64,000 nt of DNA from UBA1189 sp045594245 (GCA_045594245.1 JAZNYG010000010.1:51199-115198); one strand, 5' to 3'; numbered from the stretch's first letter, positions 8,481 through 18,279 are shown. Notes: a model not told the origin generated them from the letters alone. Numbers and translations are program-made.

Positions 8481-8502
8481 AGAAAAGATAAAAGATACTG
8501 AT

Positions 8503-9507
8503 ATGGTGAAATCGGAATGGATAGCCAAGGGGTTTGCTGACGAACCCATAGAGAACAAGGAGCAGTTGGTAGAGATGATACTCCAGCTCAAGCGTGAGAA
8601 GAATGCCGTAATCCTCGGTCACTACTACCAGCGTAGCGAGATTCAAGACATTGCCGATTTCGTAGGCGATAGCCTTGCCATGGCACAGTGGGCCGCCAAG
8701 GTAGAGGCCGATGTTCTTGTTGTATGTGGTGTGCATTTCATGGGCGAGACAGCCAAGATACTATGCCCCGACAAGATGGTGCTCGTGCCCGACCTTAATG
8801 CTGGTTGCTCATTGGCAGATAGCTGTCCGGCCGACAAGTTTGCCGAGTTTGTAGCTGCACACCCCGATTATCAGGTGATATCCTATGTTAATACTTCGGC
8901 TGCAGTGAAGGCACACACCGATGTGGTAGTCACCTCCAGCAATGCCCGACAAATTGTAGAGAGTTTCCCGCAGGATGCCAAGCTCATCTTTGGTCCTGAC
9001 CGCAACCTCGGTGGATATATCAATAGTATTACAGGCCGCAATATGCTGCTTTGGGACGGTGCTTGCCATGTGCATAGCCAATTCTCAGTGGAAGCCCTCA
9101 TAGACCTAAAAAAGCAATATCCCGATGCTGCTGTATTAGCTCATCCCGAGTGTAAGGGCGTCATCCTCAAGCTGGCCGATGTCATTGGCTCTACGGCTGC
9201 CCTGCTCTCCTATGCCCAGAAGAGCGACAAGCAGCAGTTTATCGTAGTCACCGAGTCGGGTATCCTGCACGAGATGCAGAAGAGCTGTCCCGACAAGGAG
9301 TTTATCCCTGCTCCTCCCGAAACTGTCGAAGGCGGTGCTACTTGCAGCTGCAACGAGTGCAATTATATGCGCCTCAATACACTGGAAAAGGTGTACAATT
9401 GCCTCCGCTACGAGTATCCGCAAATCGAGGTTGATGCCGACATTGCTGCCAAGGCCATCAAGCCCATCGAGCGTATGCTGGAGCTTTCGGAGAAGCTGGT
9501 GAAGTAA
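8503..9507 (+). CDS. nadA: Quinolinate synthase A
   Basis: 334 residues. Condenses iminoaspartate with dihydroxyacetone phosphate to quinolinate in de novo NAD synthesis; cytoplasmic, [4Fe-4S] dependent. Family motifs: AVILGHYYQRSEIQDIADFV, VVCGVHFMGETAKIL (first cluster Cys), LAHPECKG (second), and ATCSCNECNYMRLN (C-terminal Cys group). DLNAGCSLADSCPAD is also typical. Neither nadB nor nadC is adjacent. It is the first rightward gene beyond the candidate origin and carries its own terminator. Confidence 0.96.
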   Translation: MVKSEWIAKGFADEPIENKEQLVEMILQLKREKNAVILGHYYQRSEIQDIADFVGDSLAMAQWAAKVEADVLVVCGVHFMGETAKILCPDKMVLVPDLNAGCSLADSCPADKFAEFVAAHPDYQVISYVNTSAAVKAHTDVVVTSSNARQIVESFPQDAKLIFGPDRNLGGYINSITGRNMLLWDGACHVHSQFSVEALIDLKKQYPDAAVLAHPECKGVILKLADVIGSTAALLSYAQKSDKQQFIVVTESGILHEMQKSCPDKEFIPAPPETVEGGATCSCNECNYMRLNTLEKVYNCLRYEYPQIEVDADIAAKAIKPIERMLELSEKLVK

Positions 9508-9536
9508 CAGATTGTTGATACATATATAATATATTG

Positions 9537-9581
9537 TCACAGGTATGAAAAAGTTTTTTCATGCCTGTGATAATTTTTTTT
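9537..9581 (+). terminator. Intrinsic terminator after nadA
   Basis: TCACAGGTATGAAAAA pairs with TTTTTTCATGCCTGTGA (one G-T wobble) and is followed by a T tract at 9574-9581. Confidence 0.85.
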
Positions 9582-9766
9582 CATTAGTGTGATATGTCTT
9601 TGTCATGCCTTCGAAGAAGCAAGATATACATTCTTTCCACTGAAAAAGCCATATACAAGTGTCATATTACTGCTTTGTGTTATTAAAAAGACTCTTTTTA
9701 ACGACGATTTCCTTTTGTTTAACTAAAAATGAAGGTATTATTCTTATTTCATACCTTATGATTACG

Positions 9767-9774
9767 TAATTTTG
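9767..9774 (+). promoter_or_regulatory. Promoter -7 element for the PagL-like gene
   Basis: TAATTTTG fits TAnnTTTG, 37 bp before the start codon at 9812. The preceding 9582-9766 stretch is AT-rich and shows nothing else recognisable. Confidence 0.55.
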
Positions 9775-9811
9775 CGGCGTAAAAACTAATGGGGAAATAT
9801 AAACAATAAAA

Positions 9812-11110
9812 ATGAATAAGCGATTTTCTTTATTTTTACTGACAACAGTTCTATTTGTAGCTTTCGCTTCGGCACAGGACTTTCAGACATACCAAACGGG
9901 AAATGACAGATTTGCCATCAAGGTACAGCCCTTCTTAGGAACCTATCTTGATAAGGGCAACCACCATTTCGAGAAACTTGGTTTGGATAATCTGAGTGGT
10001 ATGAACCTGGGTATTGAGTTCCCTTCAGAGCAGCAGCGTCCTTGGCAGCAGTATCTTGGCAATGCTACCTTGGGTATTGGTCTGTCGGTCATCGATTGGC
10101 AAAGCGAGTACTTGGGCAAGGCTGTAGCGATGTATCCTTATCTTCTGATTCCTGTCGTGCACACCAGTCAGTTTCAGTTCAACTTCAAGCTTGCTGCTGG
10201 ATTGGGTGTGGTCAATGAGACCTGGTATACCCAAGAAGACCACAATCCTGACCATTACTTTCATGACGATGCGATGACCAACAATGTCTTTGGTTCTCAT
10301 CTCAACGCCTACCTGAGTGCAGGTGCCAACTTTAACTACTCTGTCACCCGCAATGTGGCTCTCCATGGTGAGGTGGGCTATTTCCACATGAGCAATGGGC
10401 GCACCTGTATGCCTAATCTCGGTGCCAATGTTCTTTATGGTGGCGTGGGTGTAGTCACTACATTTAATTCTGATGTGAGAAAGGAGCCTATACAGTTCCC
10501 TGACCTTCCCTACAAGTGGGCGCTCAATATCACAGGGGCAGCTGGAGCACACAGAGCATGGATGGAATATCCTCTGTACCTCATCTCCTCGTTCCATGCC
10601 GGTGCTGTCTATAGCGTAAACAATTGGTATGGCGTAGGTGCAGGGTTGGATGTGTTCTACAACGGTGCCATCGACAAGGGCACTGGACGCTCGCTCTATC
10701 GTCAGGACATAGAATATACTACCTTAGACAAAGTTCGTGCAGGTATCGCTCTGAACAATGAGTTTAGATTTGGGTTGCTCACAGCTATCGTTGACTGGGG
10801 TGTATACCTCTTCAATCCCTCGCGCAACTACTACGATTGCGATCACCCCATCTATGGCTATGGCAAGCGTCCCTTGTTCTACAAGAACGATGGTCCTGGC
10901 AATGATGAGGCCTTCCATTACATCCGTTTCGGCTTGAAGACCCGCATTTGGGATAATCTCTACTTGCAAGCCACTTGCAAGACTCACCTCTACATCTGTG
11001 AGTATGTAGAGTTTGGCGTGGGTTATCAGATACCTTTCCTCAAGAAGAGCAAGCGCAAGAGTGGTGAGAGCATCGTATTTCACCACCGCAAAGATTGGTG
11101 GAAAGAATAA
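9812..11110 (+). CDS. PagL-like acyloxyacyl hydrolase (lipid A 3-O-deacylase family), outer membrane
   Basis: 432 residues with a signal peptide (MNKRFSLFLLTTVLFVAFAS). Alternating hydrophobic beta-strand segments suggest an outer-membrane barrel. The segment GEVGYFHMSNGRTCMPNLG carries the His-x-Ser-Asn-Gly...Pro-Asn-x-Gly pattern of the PagL active site, placing the His/Ser pair near residues 194-196. Family members remove the 3-O acyl chain of lipid A, altering immune recognition and polymyxin resistance. At 432 residues it is longer than proteobacterial PagL (about 150-190): it seems to hold a PagL-like barrel followed by a second beta-rich half, a form common in Bacteroidales. Monocistronic, with its own promoter and terminator. 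Confidence 0.78.
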   Translation: MNKRFSLFLLTTVLFVAFASAQDFQTYQTGNDRFAIKVQPFLGTYLDKGNHHFEKLGLDNLSGMNLGIEFPSEQQRPWQQYLGNATLGIGLSVIDWQSEYLGKAVAMYPYLLIPVVHTSQFQFNFKLAAGLGVVNETWYTQEDHNPDHYFHDDAMTNNVFGSHLNAYLSAGANFNYSVTRNVALHGEVGYFHMSNGRTCMPNLGANVLYGGVGVVTTFNSDVRKEPIQFPDLPYKWALNITGAAGAHRAWMEYPLYLISSFHAGAVYSVNNWYGVGAGLDVFYNGAIDKGTGRSLYRQDIEYTTLDKVRAGIALNNEFRFGLLTAIVDWGVYLFNPSRNYYDCDHPIYGYGKRPLFYKNDGPGNDEAFHYIRFGLKTRIWDNLYLQATCKTHLYICEYVEFGVGYQIPFLKKSKRKSGESIVFHHRKDWWKE

Positions 11111-11134
11111 TCCATTTTCTTATCAGCGAATATG

Positions 11135-11168
11135 AAGTACTTTTACGGAGGTTGTAAAAGTACTTTTT
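11135..11168 (+). terminator. Intrinsic terminator after the PagL-like gene
   Basis: AAGTACTTTTAC and GTAAAAGTACTT form a perfect 12-bp stem with loop GGAGGTT, followed by TTT. Confidence 0.75.
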
Positions 11169-11187
11169 ATTTGTAGTGAATTGAAAT

Positions 11188-11296
11188 CTTTGCTTATTCG
11201 TTCGCTTTTTCGTACCTTTATGATAATAATCAAGAAGGTACTTTGGCGCTCGCTGAGAATAAACTTTGCTTATTCGCTCGCTTTTTCGTACCTTTG
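11188..11296 (+). repeat. Duplicated 33-bp promoter repeat upstream of mutS
   Basis: Two direct copies, 11188-11220 and 11264-11296, agree at 31 of 33 positions. Each begins CTTTGCTTATTCG and ends in a -7-like element: TACCTTTA in copy 1 and TACCTTTG in copy 2. Copy 2 is the perfect TAnnTTTG and lies 25 bp before the mutS start; copy 1 differs at the last consensus base. Confidence 0.8.
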
Positions 11297-11321
11297 TCTT
11301 TCATTTAATACTAAAAAAGAT

Positions 11322-13934
11322 ATGGCAGAAGATATAGTGATGACCCCGATGATGAAGCAGTTCTTGGAGCTTAAGGCCAAGCATCCTGATGCTATCATGC
11401 TGTTTCGTTGTGGCGACTTCTACGAGACATACTCTACCGACGCTATCGTAGCCAGCGAGATACTGGGCATCACGCTTACCAAGCGTGCTAACGGCAAGGA
11501 CAAGCAACTCGAGATGGCTGGTTTCCCCTACCATGCGCTCGACACCTACCTGCCAAAGCTCGTGCGTGCAGGTCGCCGCGTAGCCATCTGCGACCAGCTC
11601 GAAGACCCCAAGATGACGAAGAAGCTCGTCAAGCGCGGCATCACGGAGCTGGTGACACCGGGTGTATCGATCAACGAGAACGTGCTCAACTATAAGGAGA
11701 ACAACTTCCTCGCTGCCGTACATTTCGGCAAAGGAGCCTGCGGCGTGTCATTCTTGGATATCTCTACGGGTGAGTTTCTCACCGCCGAGGGACCCTTCGA
11801 CTATATCGACAAGCTGCTGGTCAATTTTGGGCCGAAGGAGATACTCTTCCAGCACGGACTGCGTAACCAGTTTGAAAGTATTTTCGGCACCAAATACTGC
11901 ACCTTCGAGCTCGACGACTGGGCCTTCACCGAATCGTTTGCCCGGGAGAAGCTCATCAAGCACTTCCAAGTCAAGAACCTCAAGGGCTTCGGCATCGAGC
12001 ATCTCAAGAATGGTATCGTTGCCTCAGGTGCTGTGCTCCACTACCTGGAGGTAACCCTGCACACACAGATCAAGCACATCACCACACTCTCGCGCATCGA
12101 GGAGGAGCGTTATGTGCGCCTCGACCGTTACACCGTGCGTAGCCTTGAGCTTGTACATCCGATGAACGATGGTGGTAAGTCGCTGCTCGACGTCATCGAC
12201 AAGACCATCAGTCCCATGGGCGCTCGCCTGCTCAAGCGCTGGGTAGTATTCCCACTCAAGGAGGTGCGCGCCATCAATGAGCGATTGGATATCGTGGAGT
12301 ACTTCTTCCGCCATCCCGACTTCCGCGAACTGCTCGACGATGCCCTGCATCAGATTGGCGACCTCGAGCGCATCATTTCCCGTGTGGCTGCTGGCCGCGT
12401 GTCGCCCCGCGAGGTGGTGCAGCTGAAGGTAGCGCTCAGTGCCATCGAGCCCGTGAAAGCCGCCTGCGAGGCATCGGACAATGAGAGCATCCGCCGCATC
12501 GGCGAGCAGCTCAACGTGTGTCGCACTATACGCGACCGTATAGCTCGTGAGGTCAAGCCCGATCCCCCCCTGCTTGTGGCCAAGGGAGGCGTCATTGCCG
12601 ATGGCGTGAATGAGGAGCTCGACGAGCTGCGCCGCATCGCCTATTCGGGCAAGGACTACCTCTTGCAGATGCAGCAGCGCGAGAGCGAAGCTACCGAGAT
12701 ACCCAGCCTCAAGATAGCTTTCAACAACGTCTTCGGTTACTACATCGAGGTACGCAACACACACAAGGACAAGGTGCCCGAGACCTGGATACGCAAGCAG
12801 ACGCTCGTCAATGCCGAGCGCTACATCACGCAGGAACTGAAGGAGTATGAAGAGAAGATTCTCGGTGCCGAAGACAAGATATCGGCTCTCGAGAACCGCC
12901 TTTACAACGACCTCGTCTTTGCACTCAACGAATACATCCCCGCCATACAGATCGATGCCAACCAGATAGCGCGGCTCGACTGCCTGCTCTCCTTTGCCAA
13001 TGCTGCAGCGCTCAACCGCTACGTACGCCCTGTGGTAGATGACAGTACCACGCTCGACATCCGTCAGGGTCGCCACCCTGTCATCGAGCAGCAGCTCCCC
13101 GTGGGTGAGAGCTACATTGCCAACGATGTGTTGCTCGATACCGACCATCAGCAGATACTCATCATCACGGGTCCAAACATGGCCGGTAAGTCGGCCCTGC
13201 TGCGTCAGACCGCCCTCATCACCCTAATGGCCCAGATAGGCAGCTTCGTGCCTGCCGAGGCCGCTCATGTGGGCTTGGTAGACAAGATATTCACTCGTGT
13301 GGGTGCCAGCGACAACATCTCCGTAGGCGAATCCACCTTCATGGTCGAGATGACCGAGGCGTCGGACATCCTTAATAACATCAGTCCGCGCAGCCTTGTG
13401 CTCTTCGACGAATTGGGCCGCGGTACCTCCACTTATGACGGTATCTCCATTGCGTGGGCCATCGTCGAATATATCCATGAGAATGCCAAAGGCCGTGCAC
13501 GCACCCTCTTTGCTACCCACTACCACGAGCTCAACGAGATGGAGAAATCCTTCTCACGCATCAAGAACTTCAACGTGGCCGTGCGCGAAGTTGATAAGAA
13601 GGTCATCTTCGTGCGCAAGCTCCAGCCCGGAGGCTCCAACCACTCCTTCGGTATCCACGTAGCCAACATGGCCGGTATGCCCAAGAGCATCGTGCGCCGT
13701 GCCGAGAAGATACTCAAGCAGATGGAGGGCAACGCTGCCGCCGAGGGCATAAGCAAGCCTACCGAACTCATAGCCGACAGCCGTGAAGGCATGCAGATGA
13801 GCATCTTCCAGCTCGACGACCCCGTTCTCTGCCAAGTACGCGACGAGATACTCGGCATCGATGTCAACAACCTCACACCGCTTGAGGCTCTCAACAAGCT
13901 CAATGAGATAAAGAAGATTGTGCGGGGGAAATAA
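11322..13934 (+). CDS. mutS: DNA mismatch repair ATPase MutS
   Basis: 870 residues. Recognises mismatches and small loops and recruits MutL. Domain I has the mismatch-reading Phe-Tyr-Glu motif within MLFRCGDFYETYSTDA near the N-terminus. The connector, lever and clamp follow, and the C-terminal ABC ATPase has Walker A GPNMAGKSALLRQTAL, signature STFMVEMTEASDIL and Walker B VLFDELGRGTSTYDG, with the switch His in LFATHYHEL. The start at 11322 (MAEDIVMTPMMKQFLE) is chosen because the frame upstream to 11181 runs through both promoter copies. No mutL is adjacent. Confidence 0.97.
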   Translation: MAEDIVMTPMMKQFLELKAKHPDAIMLFRCGDFYETYSTDAIVASEILGITLTKRANGKDKQLEMAGFPYHALDTYLPKLVRAGRRVAICDQLEDPKMTKKLVKRGITELVTPGVSINENVLNYKENNFLAAVHFGKGACGVSFLDISTGEFLTAEGPFDYIDKLLVNFGPKEILFQHGLRNQFESIFGTKYCTFELDDWAFTESFAREKLIKHFQVKNLKGFGIEHLKNGIVASGAVLHYLEVTLHTQIKHITTLSRIEEERYVRLDRYTVRSLELVHPMNDGGKSLLDVIDKTISPMGARLLKRWVVFPLKEVRAINERLDIVEYFFRHPDFRELLDDALHQIGDLERIISRVAAGRVSPREVVQLKVALSAIEPVKAACEASDNESIRRIGEQLNVCRTIRDRIAREVKPDPPLLVAKGGVIADGVNEELDELRRIAYSGKDYLLQMQQRESEATEIPSLKIAFNNVFGYYIEVRNTHKDKVPETWIRKQTLVNAERYITQELKEYEEKILGAEDKISALENRLYNDLVFALNEYIPAIQIDANQIARLDCLLSFANAAALNRYVRPVVDDSTTLDIRQGRHPVIEQQLPVGESYIANDVLLDTDHQQILIITGPNMAGKSALLRQTALITLMAQIGSFVPAEAAHVGLVDKIFTRVGASDNISVGESTFMVEMTEASDILNNISPRSLVLFDELGRGTSTYDGISIAWAIVEYIHENAKGRARTLFATHYHELNEMEKSFSRIKNFNVAVREVDKKVIFVRKLQPGGSNHSFGIHVANMAGMPKSIVRRAEKILKQMEGNAAAEGISKPTELIADSREGMQMSIFQLDDPVLCQVRDEILGIDVNNLTPLEALNKLNEIKKIVRGK

Positions 13935-14266
13935 AATCTCTTAGGTTGCAGTTAATATTATTATTTGTATTTAATTATAATAGGCTACACTCACTAAGCA
14001 TTATAAATAAGATTATATGTGTTCGTTGGTACTGTATTAGTTGCGAACAGAGAATACTAAAATAGTTTTCAGATAAATTTAAACTAATAAGAATGGATTT
14101 TTAAAATAGGTAAAACTATTATAATAAAAATTTTTTTTGAGTAGTTCCTTTTTTATTTTTGTGTAAAATAAATTTATAGTCTTCATAATTAAATTATCAT
14201 GCCAATAAAAGAAGACTTTCAAGAATTCTGTTTACCTTTGTTATATATTACGACATAATAAAAGAT
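13935..14266. other. AT-rich intergenic stretch between mutS and leuS
   Basis: 332 bp, strongly AT-rich, without a convincing ORF. A weak GTTCG/CGAAC hairpin lies near 14019-14048. The only clear signal is the leuS promoter at its right end. Confidence 0.5.
14233..14240 (+). promoter_or_regulatory. Promoter -7 element for leuS
   Basis: TACCTTTG fits TAnnTTTG exactly, 26 bp before the leuS start codon. Confidence 0.6.
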
Positions 14267-17104
14267 ATGGAATACAATTTCAGAGACATCGAGAAGAAAT
14301 GGCAGCAGCGATGGGTGGCCAATCAGACCTATCGCGTGACTGAAGATCCGGAGAAGAAGAAGTTTTACGTGCTCAACATGTTCCCCTACCCTTCGGGTGC
14401 GGGACTTCATGTGGGTCATCCGCTGGGCTACATCGCCTCGGACATCTATGCCCGCTACAAGCGTTCGCAGGGCTACAACGTGCTCAACCCCATGGGCTAC
14501 GATGCCTACGGACTCCCTGCCGAGCAATATGCCATACAGACGGGACAGCATCCCGCCATCACCACCGTGCAGAACATTGCCCGCTACCGCGAGCAGCTGG
14601 ACAAAATCGGTTTCTCTTTCGACTGGAACCGCGAGATACGCACTTGCGACCCCGAATACTATCACTGGACACAGTGGGCCTTCATCCGCATGTTCGGCTC
14701 ATACTACGACAATGCCCAAGGCAAAGCCATGCCTATCGAGGAGCTGGTGGCACACTTTGAGCAGAACGGTTCGGAGGGTATCGACGCGGCCTGCTCAGAG
14801 AACCTGGCGTTCACCGCTGCCGAGTGGAAGGCCATGAACGAGAAGGAACAGCAGGAGGTGCTGATGAACTACCGCATTGCTTACTTAGGTGAGACGATGG
14901 TGAACTGGTGTCCCAAGCTGGGTACCGTGCTGGCCAACGATGAAGTGGTAGACGGCGTGTCGGAGCGTGGCGGATACCCCGTGGTGCAGAAGAAGATGCG
15001 CCAGTGGTGCTTGCGCGTATCGGCGTATGCTGGCCGCTTGCTCGAAGGACTCGACCGCATCGACTGGACCGACTCGCTCAAGGAGACCCAGCGCAACTGG
15101 ATCGGTCGCAGCGAGGGTGCCGAGCTCACCTTCAAGGTGAAGGACAGCGATGTGGAGTTTGTCATCTTCACCACCCGCGCCGACACCGTGTTTGGCGTCA
15201 CCTTCATGGTGCTGGCTCCCGAGAGCGAGCTGGTGGCTACCCTCACCACGCCCGAGCAGAAGGAGGCCGTGGAGGCTTACCTCGACGCCACCAAGAAGCG
15301 CACCGAGCGTGAGCGTATCGCTGACCGCCGCGTGACGGGTGTATGGAGCGGTTCGTATGCCATCAACCCCCTCACCGGAGAGAGCATCCCCGTATGGATT
15401 TCTGACTATGTACTCGCAGGCTACGGCACAGGAGCCATCATGGCAGTACCTGCCCACGACAGCCGCGACTATGCCTTTGCCAAGCATTTCGGCCTCGAGA
15501 TACGTCCGCTCATCGAGGGCGCCGACGTGTCGGAAGAAAGCTTCGACGCCAAGGAGGGTATCATGATGAACTCACCCCGCCCCGAGCAGAAGGGCGAGTG
15601 TGACCTCGTGCTCAACGGCCTGACCGTGAAGGAGGCCATCGCACGCACCAAGGAATATATCAAGGAGAAGGGCCTCGGCCACGTGAAGGTGAACTACCGC
15701 TTGCGTGACGCCATCTTCAGCCGCCAGCGCTACTGGGGCGAGCCGTTCCCCGTATACTATAAGGAGGGCATGCCTTACATGGTGCCCGAGAGCTGTCTGC
15801 CCATCGAGCTGCCCGAGGTGGCCAAGTTCCTCCCCACAGAGAGCGGCGAACCTCCATTGGGGCACGCTACCGTATGGGCTTGGGACACAGTAAATAATTG
15901 TGTGGTGGAGAATGCGAAGGTCGACAACGTCACCGTATTCCCCCTCGAACTGAACACCATGCCCGGCTTTGCAGGCTCATCGGCCTACTACCTGCGCTAT
16001 ATGGATCCCCGCAACCACGAGGCTCTCGTGGATGACAAGGTGGGCGAGTACTGGCAGAACGTGGACCTCTATGTGGGTGGTAGCGAGCATGCTACGGGTC
16101 ACCTCATCTACTCGCGTTTCTGGAACAAGTTCCTCTACGACCTCGGTTACAGTAAGAACGACGAACCCTTCCAGAAGCTCATCAACCAGGGTATGATACA
16201 GGGCCGAAGCAATTTCGTATACCGCATCAAGGATACCAACACCTTCGTGTCGCTGAACCTGAAGAAGGACTACGACGTGACACCTATCCATGTAGACGTA
16301 AACATCGTATCCAACGATGTGCTCGACATCGAAGCCTTCAAGGCTTGGCGCCCCGAGTACAACAATGCCGAGTTCATCCTCGAAGACGGCAAGTACATCT
16401 GCGGCTGGGCTGTGGAGAAGATGTCGAAGTCGATGTTCAACGTCGTCAACCCCGATATGATTGTAGAGAAGTACGGTGCCGATACACTGCGCATGTACGA
16501 GATGTTCCTCGGCCCCGTAGAGCAGTCGAAGCCCTGGGACACCAACGGTATCGACGGTTGCCACCGCTTCCTCAAGAAGTTCTGGGCACTCTTCTACGGC
16601 CGTAACGGCGAACTGCTCGTGACCGATGAGGCACCCACCAAGGAGGAACTGAAGTCGCTGCACAAGCTCATCAAGAAGGTGACTGGCGACATCGAGGCCT
16701 TCTCGTACAACACCTCCATCAGCGCCTTCATGATTTGCGTGAACGAGCTCTCGTCGCTCAAGTGTGCCAAGAGGGAGATCCTGATGCCGCTCGTCGTGGC
16801 ACTCGCCCCCTTCGCCCCCCACGTATGTGAAGAGCTGCACGAGCTGCTTGGAGGCGAAGGCACCGTATGTGATGCCCAGTGGCCTGCATGGAACGAGGAG
16901 TACCTCAAGGAGGACAGCGTGACCTACTCCATCTCCTTCAACGGCAAGACCCGCTTCACCCTCGACCTCGCGGCCGATATGGACAATGCCACCATTGAGC
17001 AGACCGTACTCGCCAACGAGAATACACAGAAGTACATCGACGGCAAGACCATCCGCAAGGTCATCGTCGTGCCGAAGAAGATTGTGAATATCGTAATCAG
17101 TTAA
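14267..17104 (+). CDS. leuS: Leucyl-tRNA synthetase
   Basis: 945 residues; charges tRNA-Leu. The class I HIGH-type motif is PYPSGAGLHVGHPLGY and the KMSKS motif is WAVEKMSKSMFN. The CP1 editing domain lies between them (FTTRADTVFGVTFM with the conserved Thr-rich loop, and GTGAIMAVPAHDSRDY with the editing Asp). The catalytic half carries an expanded insertion between IFSRQRYWGEPFP and the KMSKS loop, usual in Bacteroidota. The C-terminal anticodon-binding domain ends in IRKVIVVPKKIVNIVIS. A tRNA-Leu(UAA) gene lies far downstream at 43.9 kb. It may share a transcript with the YitT-type gene. Confidence 0.97.
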   Translation: MEYNFRDIEKKWQQRWVANQTYRVTEDPEKKKFYVLNMFPYPSGAGLHVGHPLGYIASDIYARYKRSQGYNVLNPMGYDAYGLPAEQYAIQTGQHPAITTVQNIARYREQLDKIGFSFDWNREIRTCDPEYYHWTQWAFIRMFGSYYDNAQGKAMPIEELVAHFEQNGSEGIDAACSENLAFTAAEWKAMNEKEQQEVLMNYRIAYLGETMVNWCPKLGTVLANDEVVDGVSERGGYPVVQKKMRQWCLRVSAYAGRLLEGLDRIDWTDSLKETQRNWIGRSEGAELTFKVKDSDVEFVIFTTRADTVFGVTFMVLAPESELVATLTTPEQKEAVEAYLDATKKRTERERIADRRVTGVWSGSYAINPLTGESIPVWISDYVLAGYGTGAIMAVPAHDSRDYAFAKHFGLEIRPLIEGADVSEESFDAKEGIMMNSPRPEQKGECDLVLNGLTVKEAIARTKEYIKEKGLGHVKVNYRLRDAIFSRQRYWGEPFPVYYKEGMPYMVPESCLPIELPEVAKFLPTESGEPPLGHATVWAWDTVNNCVVENAKVDNVTVFPLELNTMPGFAGSSAYYLRYMDPRNHEALVDDKVGEYWQNVDLYVGGSEHATGHLIYSRFWNKFLYDLGYSKNDEPFQKLINQGMIQGRSNFVYRIKDTNTFVSLNLKKDYDVTPIHVDVNIVSNDVLDIEAFKAWRPEYNNAEFILEDGKYICGWAVEKMSKSMFNVVNPDMIVEKYGADTLRMYEMFLGPVEQSKPWDTNGIDGCHRFLKKFWALFYGRNGELLVTDEAPTKEELKSLHKLIKKVTGDIEAFSYNTSISAFMICVNELSSLKCAKREILMPLVVALAPFAPHVCEELHELLGGEGTVCDAQWPAWNEEYLKEDSVTYSISFNGKTRFTLDLAADMDNATIEQTVLANENTQKYIDGKTIRKVIVVPKKIVNIVIS

Positions 17105-17148
17105 GAATTATGAGTGAAGAGTCAAGAGTTTACAGCGGTATGTAACTT

Positions 17149-17176
17149 TTCACTTTTCACTCTTCACTTTTCACTC
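17149..17176 (+). repeat. Two tandem copies of a 14-bp unit
   Basis: TTCACTTTTCACTC occurs twice head-to-tail between leuS and the next gene. The opposite-strand relatives GAGTGAAGAGTCAAGAG at 17112-17128 could fold back on it as a weak, irregular hairpin. Confidence 0.6.
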
Positions 17177-17186
17177 TTAAATACCC

Positions 17187-18092
17187 ATGCAAACATTTAT
17201 TTTAGACAGGCACAAACTGATGCGCGAGGTCAAGGACTACCTTGCCATCGCCTTGGGACTCTTCATCTACTCATTGGGATGGAGCTGTTTCATGCTTCCC
17301 TATCAGATTACTATGGGTGGTGTCACCGGTATCTCGGCTATTGTCTTCTACGCTACAGGCATCGACATGCAGATAACCTATCTTATCATCAATGGTATAC
17401 TGCTCCTGTTTGCCCTCTACCTGTTGGGGTGGAAGTTCTGCGTCAAGACCATCTATGCCGTCTTCATGCTTACCTTCATGCTCGACATCACGCAGAAGTG
17501 GTTTATCGATGACAACGGACAGTTCATGCAGCTCCTTGGCCCTGGGCAGGACTTCATGGCCTGTGTGCTCGGTGCCATAGCAGCCGGTATCGGTGTGGGC
17601 CTTGCCTTCACGCACAACGGAAGTACCGGTGGCATGGATATCGTCAATGCCATCATCAACAAGTACCGCAACATCAGTTTCGGCCGCGCCACGATGATTT
17701 CCGATATCATCATCATCAGCAGCTGCTACTTCGTGTTCAACGACTGGCGTCGCGTGATGTTCGGCTTCGTGGCCCTTGTCATCATGAGTGTGTCGCTCGA
17801 CTACTACATCAACAGCACACGCCGTTCGGTACAGTTCCTCATCTTCTCCAATAAGTACGAGGAGATAGCCGACTACATCAACTCGAAGCTACACCGCGGT
17901 GTCACCGTACTCGACGGCATGGGATGGTACAGCAAGCAGCCCCGCAAGGTGCTCGTAGTGCTTGCCCGCCGGCAAGATGCCGTCAACCTCTTCCGCATCA
18001 TCCACGACATCGACCCCAATGCTTTCGTCTCGCAGAGCAATGTCACAGGCGTCTATGGCGAAGGATTTGAGAAGATGAAAGTGGTGAAGTAA
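17187..18092 (+). CDS. YitT-family membrane protein (DUF161/DUF2179)
   Basis: 301 residues. About five to six hydrophobic helices fill the first 210 residues, with the family motifs LPYQITMGGVTGISAI and GIGVGLAFTHNGSTGGMDIV. The last ~80 residues form the soluble DUF2179 domain (SKLHRGVTVLDGMGWYSKQP ... LVVLARRQD). Integral to the inner membrane; transport has been suggested for the family but no substrate is established. The start at 17187 is the natural one. Confidence 0.88.
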   Translation: MQTFILDRHKLMREVKDYLAIALGLFIYSLGWSCFMLPYQITMGGVTGISAIVFYATGIDMQITYLIINGILLLFALYLLGWKFCVKTIYAVFMLTFMLDITQKWFIDDNGQFMQLLGPGQDFMACVLGAIAAGIGVGLAFTHNGSTGGMDIVNAIINKYRNISFGRATMISDIIIISSCYFVFNDWRRVMFGFVALVIMSVSLDYYINSTRRSVQFLIFSNKYEEIADYINSKLHRGVTVLDGMGWYSKQPRKVLVVLARRQDAVNLFRIIHDIDPNAFVSQSNVTGVYGEGFEKMKVVK

Positions 18093-18244
18093 ATAGCTTT
18101 CTGTAAAGTCCGCACGAATCACTTGGAATATATAATATATTTAGTAAACCATTGAAATAAAACGAGTAAATTTAAATTTTATCTATATTGATAGCAATGT
18201 AGAGATTTTTATAGCATAGACGATTTTTATATTCTATTTAATAG

Positions 18245-18252
18245 TATCTTTG
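18245..18252 (+). promoter_or_regulatory. Promoter -7 element for the alginate-lyase-fold protein gene
   Basis: TATCTTTG fits TAnnTTTG. It overlaps the first possible ATG frame at 18250, which shows the real start is the later ATG at 18280. The upstream 18093-18244 stretch is AT-rich. Confidence 0.6.
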
Positions 18253-18279
18253 TGGTGTAAAGATATAAATAGGAATGTT

